From contig NZ_CP021382.1 of NCBI RefSeq assembly GCF_002162135.1, forward strand, positions 4,214,001 to 4,278,000: 64,000 bases of DNA, read 5' to 3'. This document shows positions 1 to 7,818 of this stretch, one piece after another. A program made the translations under genes and the position numbers. Each line of letters begins with the position of its first letter. Position 1 is the stretch's first letter. This stretch comes from Cellvibrio sp. PSBB006 (lineage in GTDB: Bacteria > Pseudomonadota > Gammaproteobacteria > Pseudomonadales > Cellvibrionaceae). The notes beneath the pieces are model-generated. The model saw only the letters and a program-made list of their open reading frames with translations, made no database searches and was not told where the DNA came from.

Positions 1-176
1 CTAACTATCGCTAGCGTTGCACGTTTTTTCAAGCAATTTTTTAGTGTGGCTAGCGAGCGGCTACTGGCATAGCTATTAATACTGCTATTATGCAGATCGT
101 TTCGGGTATGCTGCATACGCGTTAACTCAGTAAGCTTTTTTAATTTTTGTGCATTTATGGAATAAGGACAAGCTTC

Positions 177-1517
177 ATGTTTGATGAAAGTGCTCTCGAC
201 AACCTTAAAAAGGCCTATCAAGCGGCGCCCTCCAAAGAACTGGCTTTTATTCTTCTGCAAACATTGGTCAGGAAAAACGATCTTGCAGGAGCCGGGATTT
301 ACCTACAGGCGCTGGCGCATTCCCTTGACGATGAGCAAATTCGTGAGCTCGCTACCCATGCACCGCAAACCGATGGCGATGAGTGGCTGGCCAGCCTTAT
401 TGACCGAGAATCCCCCGCGCAATTGATAACGCTCGCTCGCTGGCGTCTGAAGCAGGGGCGTACCGCCGAAGGGAAAAGCCTGTATTTGCAGGCGTTAGCG
501 TTACAGCCTGAGTTGGAAACCCGTGAACTCAATCAGGATTTTGCATTGGACGCGGAGCAGGATCTCAATGCGCAGCAACAGGATCGACGGCCCTTGTTGA
601 AGGTTGTTGAAAAAGCCAAGGTTCACGACCTGAGTGAGATCATTGCCTACCGTGAAAAAACCACCAATTTTGCCGATGTGGTGGGTCTGGAAGACGTAAA
701 GAAGCAGGTTAACAAACGTATCATCATGCCGTTTCAAAAGCCGTCGCTATTTCAGAAATTCCGCAAAAAAATCGGTGGGGGCGTTTTGCTGTATGGTCCG
801 CCGGGTTGTGGCAAGACGTTGATCGCGCGCGCAACGGCAGGCGAATGCAATGCCCAGTTTTACAATGTAGCGATCTCTGATGTGCTGGATATGTATATCG
901 GCGAATCAGAAAACAAATTGCACGCGATTTTCGAGAAAGCCCGCGAGCAAACGCCGTCGGTAATATTTTTTGACGAAATTGAAGCATTGGCCGGTAAGCG
1001 CGAACATGCCCGCGACAATTCATCGGCGAAACTGGTAAGCCAATTTTTGTCAGAGCTGGATGGCTTCTCGCAGAATAACCAGGGAGTGTTGATCCTTGCA
1101 TCCACCAACGTGCCTTGGGCGATTGATCCCGCCTTCCTGCGCCCCGGTCGTTTTGATCGCATGTTCTTTATTCCGCCGCCGGATAAAGAAGCGCGACTTG
1201 AAATACTCCAGCACCATTTAAAAGATCGACCGATCGATAATCATCTGAACCTGGAAGCCATCGCCGCGAAGACCTCCGGTTATTCCGGAGCCGACCTTGC
1301 CAATATTATTGATATGGCCGCCGATGAGGCGATTGATGATTCGCTGGCGAGTGGTGAAGAAAAAAATATTAACCAGCAACATTTGGTGCAAGCACTGTCG
1401 GAATCCCGTGCGACGACCCTGGAGTGGTTAACCACCGCGCGTAATTATGCGCGTTACGCCAACGATGGCGGTCGCTATGACGACGTTGTGGCCTTTTTGC
1501 GGAAGCATGGAAAATGA
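177..1517 (+). CDS. AAA-family ATPase with N-terminal helical repeat region
   Basis: A 446-residue ATPase. Residues 1-150 are helical and repeat-like (TPR or HEAT style), without a domain I can name. The AAA module follows, with Walker A GPPGCGKT at 207-214, Walker B VIFFDEIEA at 262-270 and a second region of homology ending in FLRPGRFDR near 320-328, the arginine-finger segment of classic AAA proteins (Vps4/FtsH/p97 type). There is no protease domain, so it probably remodels proteins rather than degrading them. The ATG at 177 is preferred over one at 147 because an aagga-like ribosome site lies about 8 bases before it. The stop overlaps the start of the next gene by four bases (ATGA), so translation is probably coupled to the small membrane protein and then the TPR protein. 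The substrate is unknown. Confidence 0.85.
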   Translation: MFDESALDNLKKAYQAAPSKELAFILLQTLVRKNDLAGAGIYLQALAHSLDDEQIRELATHAPQTDGDEWLASLIDRESPAQLITLARWRLKQGRTAEGKSLYLQALALQPELETRELNQDFALDAEQDLNAQQQDRRPLLKVVEKAKVHDLSEIIAYREKTTNFADVVGLEDVKKQVNKRIIMPFQKPSLFQKFRKKIGGGVLLYGPPGCGKTLIARATAGECNAQFYNVAISDVLDMYIGESENKLHAIFEKAREQTPSVIFFDEIEALAGKREHARDNSSAKLVSQFLSELDGFSQNNQGVLILASTNVPWAIDPAFLRPGRFDRMFFIPPPDKEARLEILQHHLKDRPIDNHLNLEAIAAKTSGYSGADLANIIDMAADEAIDDSLASGEEKNINQQHLVQALSESRATTLEWLTTARNYARYANDGGRYDDVVAFLRKHGK

Positions 1518-1900
1518 AAACTATGTACCAGATTGTTGATGAACCAAAACCGAAAGCGCTTTCTTATTTAATTGTGCCGCCGATCGTTATCCTGTTGGTG
1601 GCATTTTTCCTTAACCCCTATTGGGCGGTGCTGTGGTTAATTGTTAATAGCGTCCTGCTCGGCTCGCGCACCTTATGGAAAGAGGTTGGCATCCTCGCAT
1701 TGGGTTCTGCACTGGCATACGGTTACCTCGTCGGTCTGGGGTCGTTATTGGGTGCCGGATATTTTGCGGGTGTTGAAGAGGCGCCGCGTTATTTTTCCAT
1801 CATCTATCGCGGTATTTGCTACTTCTTTTTGTACTGGGCGATCTTCGTGCAGAGTCAGTCTTACGCGATCTTTAAATATTGGCAAACCGAACAGGATTAA
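1514..1900 (+). CDS. small hypothetical membrane protein
   Basis: A 128-residue protein of unknown function. It has about three to four hydrophobic segments (near residues 17-36, 38-52, 58-80 and 95-115), so it is an integral membrane protein without recognisable catalytic residues. It starts inside the stop codon of the AAA ATPase gene (ATGA overlap), and the TPR gene starts 14 bases after its end, so the three genes look like one transcription unit. An ATG nine bases downstream (1523) is an alternative start. The tight packing suggests it anchors or partners the ATPase; this is inference from position only. Confidence 0.65.
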   Translation: MKTMYQIVDEPKPKALSYLIVPPIVILLVAFFLNPYWAVLWLIVNSVLLGSRTLWKEVGILALGSALAYGYLVGLGSLLGAGYFAGVEEAPRYFSIIYRGICYFFLYWAIFVQSQSYAIFKYWQTEQD

Positions 1901-1914
1901 CAGGGATTCACGTC

Positions 1915-2856
1915 ATGTCCGATATAACAAACGTTTCCAACCAACACCGTTACGAACAGGTTCTGCGCTATCTGCATCATGGCCAGATTAAACTGGCTAT
2001 CGAAGGTCTGCGGGAATTATTGGGCAATGATCCCAATCAATCCCTCTATCACGCGACGCTTGCCTTGTGCCTGATGGATGCAAAAAGAATTTATGCGGCA
2101 GAGATTGAATCTGCTGAAGCCTTGCGTCTCGATCCGGCCAGTGCGTATTCGCATTACGTCTCGGCGGCGGTTTTACTTAATCGCAACCAACCCAAAAAAG
2201 CGCTCGCCGCGTGCTTGACGGCCTTACAGATCAATCCTGAATATCTTTCTGCCATCCTGTTGTGCGCGCGCATTCACAACGCGCTGGGTGATAAAAAAGC
2301 ACATCAGGCCTTGTTGGATAAAGCCTTGCAACTCGATCCGGAATCGGTTGAAACGCTGGTAGCTTATGGAGAATATCATCTGGCAGCTAACAACCTGCCA
2401 GCGGCGCAGGATTATGTGCAGCAAGCATTGGCCATCAGCCCGGAAGATGAGTCTGCGCATCTGCTGGCTGGCGAACTCGCCTTGAAAGCAAAAGACACCA
2501 GAGAAGCGCACTATCATGCAGGCTACGTGATTCGCTATAACCCGGATAACGAAAATGCATTGTTGCTGATGTGCAACATCAAGATGCGTGAGAATTGGTT
2601 AATGGGATTGTGGTGGCGCTTTAATTCCGCACTGTCCGGCATGAGTCATTTGCGTGCGGGGTGGATATTAATTCTTGGTTATTTATTATTTAACCTTGGC
2701 TCTGTGTTTTTAAGCCATATGGGTTACCCGGCGCTCGGCAGCATGGTTACCTTCGGTTGGCTTGGGCTGGTACTGTATTCCTGGTTTGGTATTCCGATCT
2801 ATCAAAAGATGCTGGCGAAAGAGTTAGAGAAATTTCGCTTCAATAATGACTTTTGA
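1915..2856 (+). CDS. TPR-repeat membrane protein
   Basis: A 313-residue protein. Roughly residues 10-220 are tandem tetratricopeptide-like helices, with the usual small/large pattern (for example ALCLMDAKRIYAAEIESAEA). Two membrane segments follow around residues 235-290, and a short charged tail ends the protein. This layout points to a cytoplasmic scaffold with a C-terminal membrane hairpin. The ATG at 1915 follows an agggat ribosome site; a start at 1879 would overlap the upstream gene by 22 bases. It ends the AAA-ATPase/membrane-protein set, and a 13-bp hairpin lies about 50 bases downstream. TPR regions bind proteins, so a role in recruiting clients or partners to the ATPase is plausible but not shown. 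Confidence 0.75.
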   Translation: MSDITNVSNQHRYEQVLRYLHHGQIKLAIEGLRELLGNDPNQSLYHATLALCLMDAKRIYAAEIESAEALRLDPASAYSHYVSAAVLLNRNQPKKALAACLTALQINPEYLSAILLCARIHNALGDKKAHQALLDKALQLDPESVETLVAYGEYHLAANNLPAAQDYVQQALAISPEDESAHLLAGELALKAKDTREAHYHAGYVIRYNPDNENALLLMCNIKMRENWLMGLWWRFNSALSGMSHLRAGWILILGYLLFNLGSVFLSHMGYPALGSMVTFGWLGLVLYSWFGIPIYQKMLAKELEKFRFNNDF

Positions 2857-2906
2857 TCTGCGCGATTTTTATTCGTTTTTTTTGAGTGCAACCTGCTTGG
2901 TAGATA

Positions 2907-2937
2907 CTTCAGGGTTAGTAAAAAACTAACCCTGAAG
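2907..2937. terminator. 13-bp perfect inverted repeat after the TPR gene
   Basis: The arms cttcagggttagt (2907-2919) and actaaccctgaag (2925-2937) pair perfectly around a five-A loop. It lies 50 bases past the stop of the TPR gene. No T-run follows on either strand, so it may stabilise a 3' end rather than act as a textbook intrinsic terminator. Confidence 0.5.
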
Positions 2938-3061
2938 GTTCCGGCGACTAATGACGCTGTCCAGCAATTAAACACCTGAAGCAAACCCGCACCAGCACTC
3001 ACTGTGATGCAGTTACCAAAAGTTCATACACAACTTTATGCACAGCTTCTGTGGATAATCA

Positions 3062-3083
3062 CTGTTGATGACTTGATCAACAG
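3062..3083. promoter_or_regulatory. 8-bp dyad upstream of the CPBP protease gene
   Basis: The arms ctgttgat and atcaacag are separated by six bases, and the dyad ends 57 bases before the start of the CPBP gene. It could be an operator or a leader hairpin. There is no second copy in the window to support either reading. Confidence 0.25.
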
Positions 3084-3139
3084 CGACCTTTACTTGATCA
3101 TTCTGCTGACTTTCTGCACACCGACAAGGACTCTCCGGC

Positions 3140-3985
3140 ATGTCTATCTGGTTTACCTACCTCGCCTGCGTATGCATGGCATTGTCTTTTATCGCGGTCT
3201 GGTCGCCCTGGCGTTTTTATCGCCAGCCACTGTGGTTCTGGCTGCTGATCTTTACCGTGCTTCTGGCTTTGCCCGCGCACTTATTAACACCCCTGGCATT
3301 GGTGTGGATAAGCATAGGCGTGGCGGGTTGTTATTGGGCGCAGCGGCACGCGCCCTGGGTAATGATTCCATTGGCGGTTTATCTGTTTGCTATGGGATTA
3401 GGGGTACTGCCTGGGTTTGCGCGCGTCACCTTGATTGAACCGATGTTGATCGGGAACGGAGCAACGCCATACGGTTTGCGCATCGGCCTGGCCAAACCCA
3501 TCGCCGGTTTGTTGGTGCTCGGTTGGCTCGCATCGCGTTGCCCATCATGGTCTGCGGTAGGGCGCCTGGCTTTGCGTTGGCAACAGTGGTTGCCGCCAGC
3601 CGTTATCGTGATACTGGTTGCCTGGTTATTGGGGCTCGCGGTGGATGTGAAATACCTGTGGTGGACACCGTTGTTTATTCTTTTTAATACCCTGTTTACC
3701 GTACTGCCGGAAGAAGCATTTTTCCGCACATTTTTTCAACAGCCATTGGAGCAGCGGTTTGGTAAAGCCTGGTGGATTTTGTTAGTGGTGGGCCTGCTAT
3801 TTGCCTTGGCTCATGTGGTACCGGTGAGTGTGGAATTGTGGCGGCCGTTCACGGTGATCGCGGCAGCGGGTGTGGCATACGCCTGGGTTTATCGGCAAGG
3901 TGGGCGCGTTGAATCCGCGGTGTTGACGCATATGGCGGTGAATAGTTTGCACTTTGTGTTGTTGGTGTATCCGTTGGGGTTTTAG
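3140..3985 (+). CDS. CPBP (CAAX-type) intramembrane metalloprotease
   Basis: A 281-residue polytopic membrane protein of the CPBP/Rce1-like family. The family signature is present: EEAFFR at residues 191-196 (the EExxxR glutamates and arginine), a FALAHV stretch near 220-225 supplying the second motif's histidine, and HMAVN near 265-269. These residues form the metal and catalytic site within the membrane. Bacterial members are linked to bacteriocin immunity, peptide processing or sorting, and the substrate cannot be read from sequence. The gene is monocistronic-looking, with about 280 bases upstream holding two hairpins. The UPF0060 gene starts 52 bases after it, beyond a short tetranucleotide repeat. 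Confidence 0.85.
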   Translation: MSIWFTYLACVCMALSFIAVWSPWRFYRQPLWFWLLIFTVLLALPAHLLTPLALVWISIGVAGCYWAQRHAPWVMIPLAVYLFAMGLGVLPGFARVTLIEPMLIGNGATPYGLRIGLAKPIAGLLVLGWLASRCPSWSAVGRLALRWQQWLPPAVIVILVAWLLGLAVDVKYLWWTPLFILFNTLFTVLPEEAFFRTFFQQPLEQRFGKAWWILLVVGLLFALAHVVPVSVELWRPFTVIAAAGVAYAWVYRQGGRVESAVLTHMAVNSLHFVLLVYPLGF

Positions 3986-4006
3986 GGAAAACTGAAGAAT
4001 ATTTTT

Positions 4007-4022
4007 TGATTGATTGATTGAT
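4007..4022. repeat. tetranucleotide repeat (tgat x4) before the UPF0060 gene
   Basis: Four perfect copies of tgat end 15 bases before the GTG start of the downstream gene, in the place where the ribosome site would be. The copy number is low. Confidence 0.5.
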
Positions 4023-4037
4023 TGAACGGATGGATGG

Positions 4038-4373
4038 GTGATTGTGGATATATTGAAGACGTTTGGTTTGTTTGTGCTGACGGCCATTGCTGAAATTGTC
4101 GGGTGCTACTTGCCGTATTTGTGGTTGAAGCAGGGCAAAAGCATCTGGCTGTTATTACCGGCGGCGGTTTCCCTGGGATTATTTGCCTGGTTATTGTCCT
4201 TGCATCCCACAGCAGCAGGTCGTGTATATGCTGCTTACGGGGGAGTCTATATCTTTGTCGCCATTCTCTGGCTGTGGGGCGTAGATGGCATTCGCCCCGG
4301 CGTGTGGGATGTGGTGGGGTCAATGGTCGCGTTAACGGGGATGGCAATTATTATGTTTGCTCCCAAAACTTGA
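4038..4373 (+). CDS. ynfA: UPF0060 (YnfA-type) small membrane protein
   Basis: A 111-residue protein with four predicted membrane helices, matching the usual length of about 108 for UPF0060/YnfA. Recognisable family segments are the [13 protein letters not shown] stretch near residues 18-30, [13 protein letters not shown] near 61-73 and a [12 protein letters not shown] segment near 82-93. The family resembles small multidrug resistance exporters in size and topology, and export of small toxic compounds has been proposed for it. The start is a GTG (4038) directly after short tgat and gga repeats; a second in-frame GTG at 4044 is possible. No strong ribosome site is seen, so expression may be low. 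Confidence 0.85.
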   Translation: MIVDILKTFGLFVLTAIAEIVGCYLPYLWLKQGKSIWLLLPAAVSLGLFAWLLSLHPTAAGRVYAAYGGVYIFVAILWLWGVDGIRPGVWDVVGSMVALTGMAIIMFAPKT

Positions 4374-4551
4374 ATTATTAAATTATTGTCATCAAAGGCA
4401 ATTATTTTTAAGCTGGTGCATAGGGCGTTCTCCGGGACAGCTGTACTGAGCGGCTAATTAAAGATAGCTGATTTTACGAACAGTAGATGGCGGATATTCT
4501 GACAGTCATTATTTAATACTGTTATTTGAGATTAACATTATTGCGGGATAG

Positions 4552-6558
4552 ATGATTATGCTGGGACGATTTTGCTTGGCCGTTGTACTCCTTTTTGCAA
4601 ATGCGACAAACGCTGAAACACCAACAAAAATAGCGAAAGAAAAAAGAGATCCGGCAGCTATTCTGGCAGAGGATTTTTTTACCCCTATTAATGAAAGAAA
4701 TTTTCGTTTATCACCTGATGGAAAATATCTAGCATTTTTCAATGAAACAACTAATGCGTACACGCTGACAATAACGGATCTTGAAAAGCTGGAGGTCATC
4801 CACAACTTCGCTATTAGCTATAAATCGCCAAGCAATCTCACATGGATTAGTAACCGTCGGCTGATCTTTGGCGTTAATGGCGCCATCAATTCAGTCAATC
4901 TTGATGGAACCGATCTTCGAGTTCTTATCAGTCATCTCTACGAGCCCGAGAATATAAATAGTTATAGATCTTTGGTTAACAATTTTCGTTATTGGTCGCT
5001 AATGGATTCACTGGCCGACAATCCTGACGAAATACTGGTTTCTTCATATGATAAAAATGGTTACGCCAACATTCATCGTATTAATGTCTTTACGGGAGAC
5101 AAAGAAGATCTATATGTGGCCAGGGAACTCAAGGCTGGTCGCCTTTATACCGATAGAAATGGCAATGTTTTATTGGCTGAGAAAGTTAAAAAAGAGGTTC
5201 GTGAATTTTACAAACTCACTACTAGCAAGAATGACAAGCCTATGCTTGCCAGTATCGATATTGCCAATCAGGTATATGATCTCAGTTATGACGCCAAATC
5301 TTATCTGGCCAGGCAGGTGATTGTTAACGGCTTTGGTTATGAGAAGGATGTTATCTACCTGTCGGAGAATGTTACCGGGGATCGGTTCAGATTAGTAAAA
5401 TATAACTATGTTACCAATCAACATGACGTCATTGCCAATGATGAAATTTATGATGTAGGAACTGTTAATGAACATGTAGACCTCATGTTTTTCCACAAGG
5501 AAAAGAAGCTTGTCGGCATTTCCTACCAAGCGGACAAACCTAAAACAATCTGGTTTGATGAGCGATTTAAGGAGTACCAGCGGCGTCTGGATGCGCAATA
5601 TGTGGGGCGCATTAACGAGATCTTTGATTGGAGTGAAAATGCTGACCGACTTCTTGTGTATAGTTGGAGTGCAAGATCCAGAGGCAAGATCATCATATTT
5701 GAACCTGAGTCCAATCGCTTTATCCTGCAAAGTCACTTTTCCACTGATCTTGATCAGTATGCATTAGCTGATAAAGAAATTTATACCTATCCAGCACAAG
5801 ACGGTACTGTTATTCGGTCTTATCTAACCCTTCCGGAAAAAGATAAAAAAGGCAAGCTTCCGCTCATTGTGCTGCCTCACGGCGGGCCTTTTGTACGGAG
5901 CGAATATACATATGATGGTTTCGTGCAGTATTTCTCAAGTCGTGGCTTCGCGGTAATTGAACCCAATTATCGGGGGTCGGTGGGGTTGGGGAAAACGCAT
6001 CTGGTTTCTGGAAAGCATGAAATCGCGAACCTGATGTTAAGTGATATGGCAGATGGTGCGCGTGCTTTAATAGCGCAAGGAACAATAGACCCAGGTCAAG
6101 TTTATATCCTTGGTTTTAGTTATGGCGGTTATGCAGCCATTATGAGTGCGCTCAAATATCCTGATCTGTACAGTGCTGCAGTATCCTATTCTGCCCCTCT
6201 TGATCTGGTCGCCCAGCTTAAGTATCACAAGAAAGAAGATCATTGGTTTGCCTATGAGTTCTGGAGTGACGTCATCGGCTTAAAAACGAAAGGTAAAGAC
6301 CACATTAAATCTCTATCTCCGCTTCATCGAATGGAAGAAATTAAGGTGCCTTTATTAGTTTTTCACGGAGAGTTGGATACCATCATCCCCAAGGATCAGC
6401 CTGAAGCGTTTAAAAAAATGGTAGAGAAGAAAAAATTAACTATTCCTGTCACTATTTTGAAATCTGAAGGACACGGCTTGGGTCTGGTGAGTAGCAAGGT
6501 ATATTTTTCTGAAAAAGCCATTGAGCATTTTAAGCGTCATAAAAAGAACGATCTGTAA
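4552..6558 (+). CDS. S9-family prolyl oligopeptidase-like peptidase, exported
   Basis: A 668-residue protein with a cleavable signal peptide (residues 1-22, ending NATNAE). A long beta-propeller-like region (about 40-400) and a C-terminal alpha/beta hydrolase domain follow. The catalytic triad can be placed: Ser523 in GFSYGGYA, Asp609 in GELDTIIP and His641 in SEGHGLG. S9 peptidases cleave short peptides after proline or other small residues, and the secreted form suggests periplasmic peptide scavenging. The gene is visibly richer in A and T than its neighbours and stands alone, with a REP-like hairpin after its stop, so acquisition by transfer is possible. An ATG at 4558 is an alternative start. 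Confidence 0.9.
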   Translation: MIMLGRFCLAVVLLFANATNAETPTKIAKEKRDPAAILAEDFFTPINERNFRLSPDGKYLAFFNETTNAYTLTITDLEKLEVIHNFAISYKSPSNLTWISNRRLIFGVNGAINSVNLDGTDLRVLISHLYEPENINSYRSLVNNFRYWSLMDSLADNPDEILVSSYDKNGYANIHRINVFTGDKEDLYVARELKAGRLYTDRNGNVLLAEKVKKEVREFYKLTTSKNDKPMLASIDIANQVYDLSYDAKSYLARQVIVNGFGYEKDVIYLSENVTGDRFRLVKYNYVTNQHDVIANDEIYDVGTVNEHVDLMFFHKEKKLVGISYQADKPKTIWFDERFKEYQRRLDAQYVGRINEIFDWSENADRLLVYSWSARSRGKIIIFEPESNRFILQSHFSTDLDQYALADKEIYTYPAQDGTVIRSYLTLPEKDKKGKLPLIVLPHGGPFVRSEYTYDGFVQYFSSRGFAVIEPNYRGSVGLGKTHLVSGKHEIANLMLSDMADGARALIAQGTIDPGQVYILGFSYGGYAAIMSALKYPDLYSAAVSYSAPLDLVAQLKYHKKEDHWFAYEFWSDVIGLKTKGKDHIKSLSPLHRMEEIKVPLLVFHGELDTIIPKDQPEAFKKMVEKKKLTIPVTILKSEGHGLGLVSSKVYFSEKAIEHFKRHKKNDL

Positions 6559-6589
6559 TCTATAAGCGGTAGTATCAGTAGGATATGGC

Positions 6590-6621
6590 GTAGGTCGGAT
6601 TAGCCACAGGCGTAATCCGAC
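6590..6621. repeat. REP-like palindrome, copy 1
   Basis: The arms gtcggatta (6594-6602) and taatccgac (6613-6621) are preceded by gtag. The same sequence recurs at about 30300-30383 (an inverted pair) and 40397-40432. Here it sits between the convergent S9 peptidase and phosphatase genes and probably marks both 3' ends. Confidence 0.75.
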
Positions 6622-6639
6622 ACCACTTTTCAACACGGA

Positions 6640-7809
6640 TTAATTCGTTACATACAACTCACGCAAGCGCTGCAATTCTGTTTCACTCACTGCCAGTTCT
6701 TCGCGAATAAAATTCATCGCGGAGCCGTGATTTTTTTCCAGTTCGGCAAACATGGCCTCAATAAACATCGGGTCCGAGCCCATAAATACCTGGCGGGCTT
6801 CAACCGGCATGGCAGCTATACCAGCGTGGGGGGCTTGTTTGTCATCACTGATGTTGGGTTTGTTGCGCGCGTTGCGCATTTGCTCCCGCGCACCGAAGTC
6901 TGCCACTTTTTCAGTGAGGGCATAGTCCTCTACCACGACGTTGCGCGGCACATCCAGGGCGGTAAGAATCAATGCAGCGGCCATGCCGGTGCGGTCTTTT
7001 CCTGCGGAACAATTAAAGGCCAAGGGCGCTTTGCCGGCGGCGAGGTCGTCGAACATTTCACTTAACTGTCCTTTAAAGCGGTATGGGCCCTGGCGATAAA
7101 ATTCCTTGAACATGGCTTGCGCGTCCGCCGTTGTTTTTACCTGATCAAAACGCAGGGCGCCCTCGGCGGAAATCAAATCGCGCATGGAATAATCCACTAC
7201 CAGATATTTAGCTTGTGGTGCGAAGGATTGCCAGGCAGTCGGTTCGTGTTGCAGTTCTTCGCGAGAACGAAAATCACACATCACGCTCAGGTTAAGTTTA
7301 CCAAGGTAGGCGTAATCGTCAGTGGTCAAATCCACCATGGTGCCGCTGCGATAAATCTTGCCCCACTTCACGTGCTTGCCGTCAGTGGTGGCGTAACCAC
7401 CGAGGTCGCGAAAGTTAAATCCGCCTTGCAAGGGCAATACTCGCTCGCCGACCCAATGGCCTTCGCCCTGTTGCGGTTGCACAAATACATATTGGCGTTG
7501 GTCTGTATCGCGTGCTAACAAATAACTGTTGCCGGTTATACCGCGTGCGATTAATTTTTTAGCACTGGCATCCGGCGCATCTGCGATAAAAATATCTACC
7601 GGGGTGTTGCCTTCAGCAAATGACCAGGAGACTAATAACGAATCCTGAAGAAAAGGTTGTTCCTGCGCAACCAGTGTCAACTCACTCAGTGACGCCGGCT
7701 GTTGTTGTGTCTGTTGCTGCGTCTGCTCCAGGGGTGAGTTGCAGGCGCTGATAAAAAGCAGCGATGACAGCGCGATAGTTTTGTAACTCTGAATAATATT
7801 TTTCATCAT
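6640..7809 (-). CDS. lipoprotein tyrosine/lipid phosphatase (Y_phosphatase3 type)
   Basis: A 389-residue protein with a lipoprotein signal (lipobox LFISAC, lipidated Cys near residue 23). The phosphatase domain contains NFRDLGGY near residue 135 and the P-loop NCSAGKDRTG with nucleophile Cys267 and Arg273. This is the C-x5-R architecture of the Y_phosphatase3 family, whose members hydrolyse phosphotyrosine or phosphoinositides. The gene lies nine bases downstream of a TonB-dependent receptor on the same strand, so the two are almost certainly co-transcribed. An outer-membrane or periplasmic lipoprotein beside an importer suggests it dephosphorylates a ligand around uptake; this is inference. 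The first residues are MMK, so the start could be one codon later. Confidence 0.87.
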   Translation of the reverse strand: MMKNIIQSYKTIALSSLLFISACNSPLEQTQQQTQQQPASLSELTLVAQEQPFLQDSLLVSWSFAEGNTPVDIFIADAPDASAKKLIARGITGNSYLLARDTDQRQYVFVQPQQGEGHWVGERVLPLQGGFNFRDLGGYATTDGKHVKWGKIYRSGTMVDLTTDDYAYLGKLNLSVMCDFRSREELQHEPTAWQSFAPQAKYLVVDYSMRDLISAEGALRFDQVKTTADAQAMFKEFYRQGPYRFKGQLSEMFDDLAAGKAPLAFNCSAGKDRTGMAAALILTALDVPRNVVVEDYALTEKVADFGAREQMRNARNKPNISDDKQAPHAGIAAMPVEARQVFMGSDPMFIEAMFAELEKNHGSAMNFIREELAVSETELQRLRELYVTN

Positions 7810-7818
7810 TTTTTTTCC

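Noticed and set aside
1..146. Possible regulatory RNA or hairpins before the first gene
   Set aside because: Only short imperfect repeats are seen (for example gctagcg pieces), and there is no strong structure or second copy.
3004..3438. A 144-codon frame overlapping the CPBP protease gene start
   Set aside because: The other frame carries the clear CPBP motifs; this one has none.
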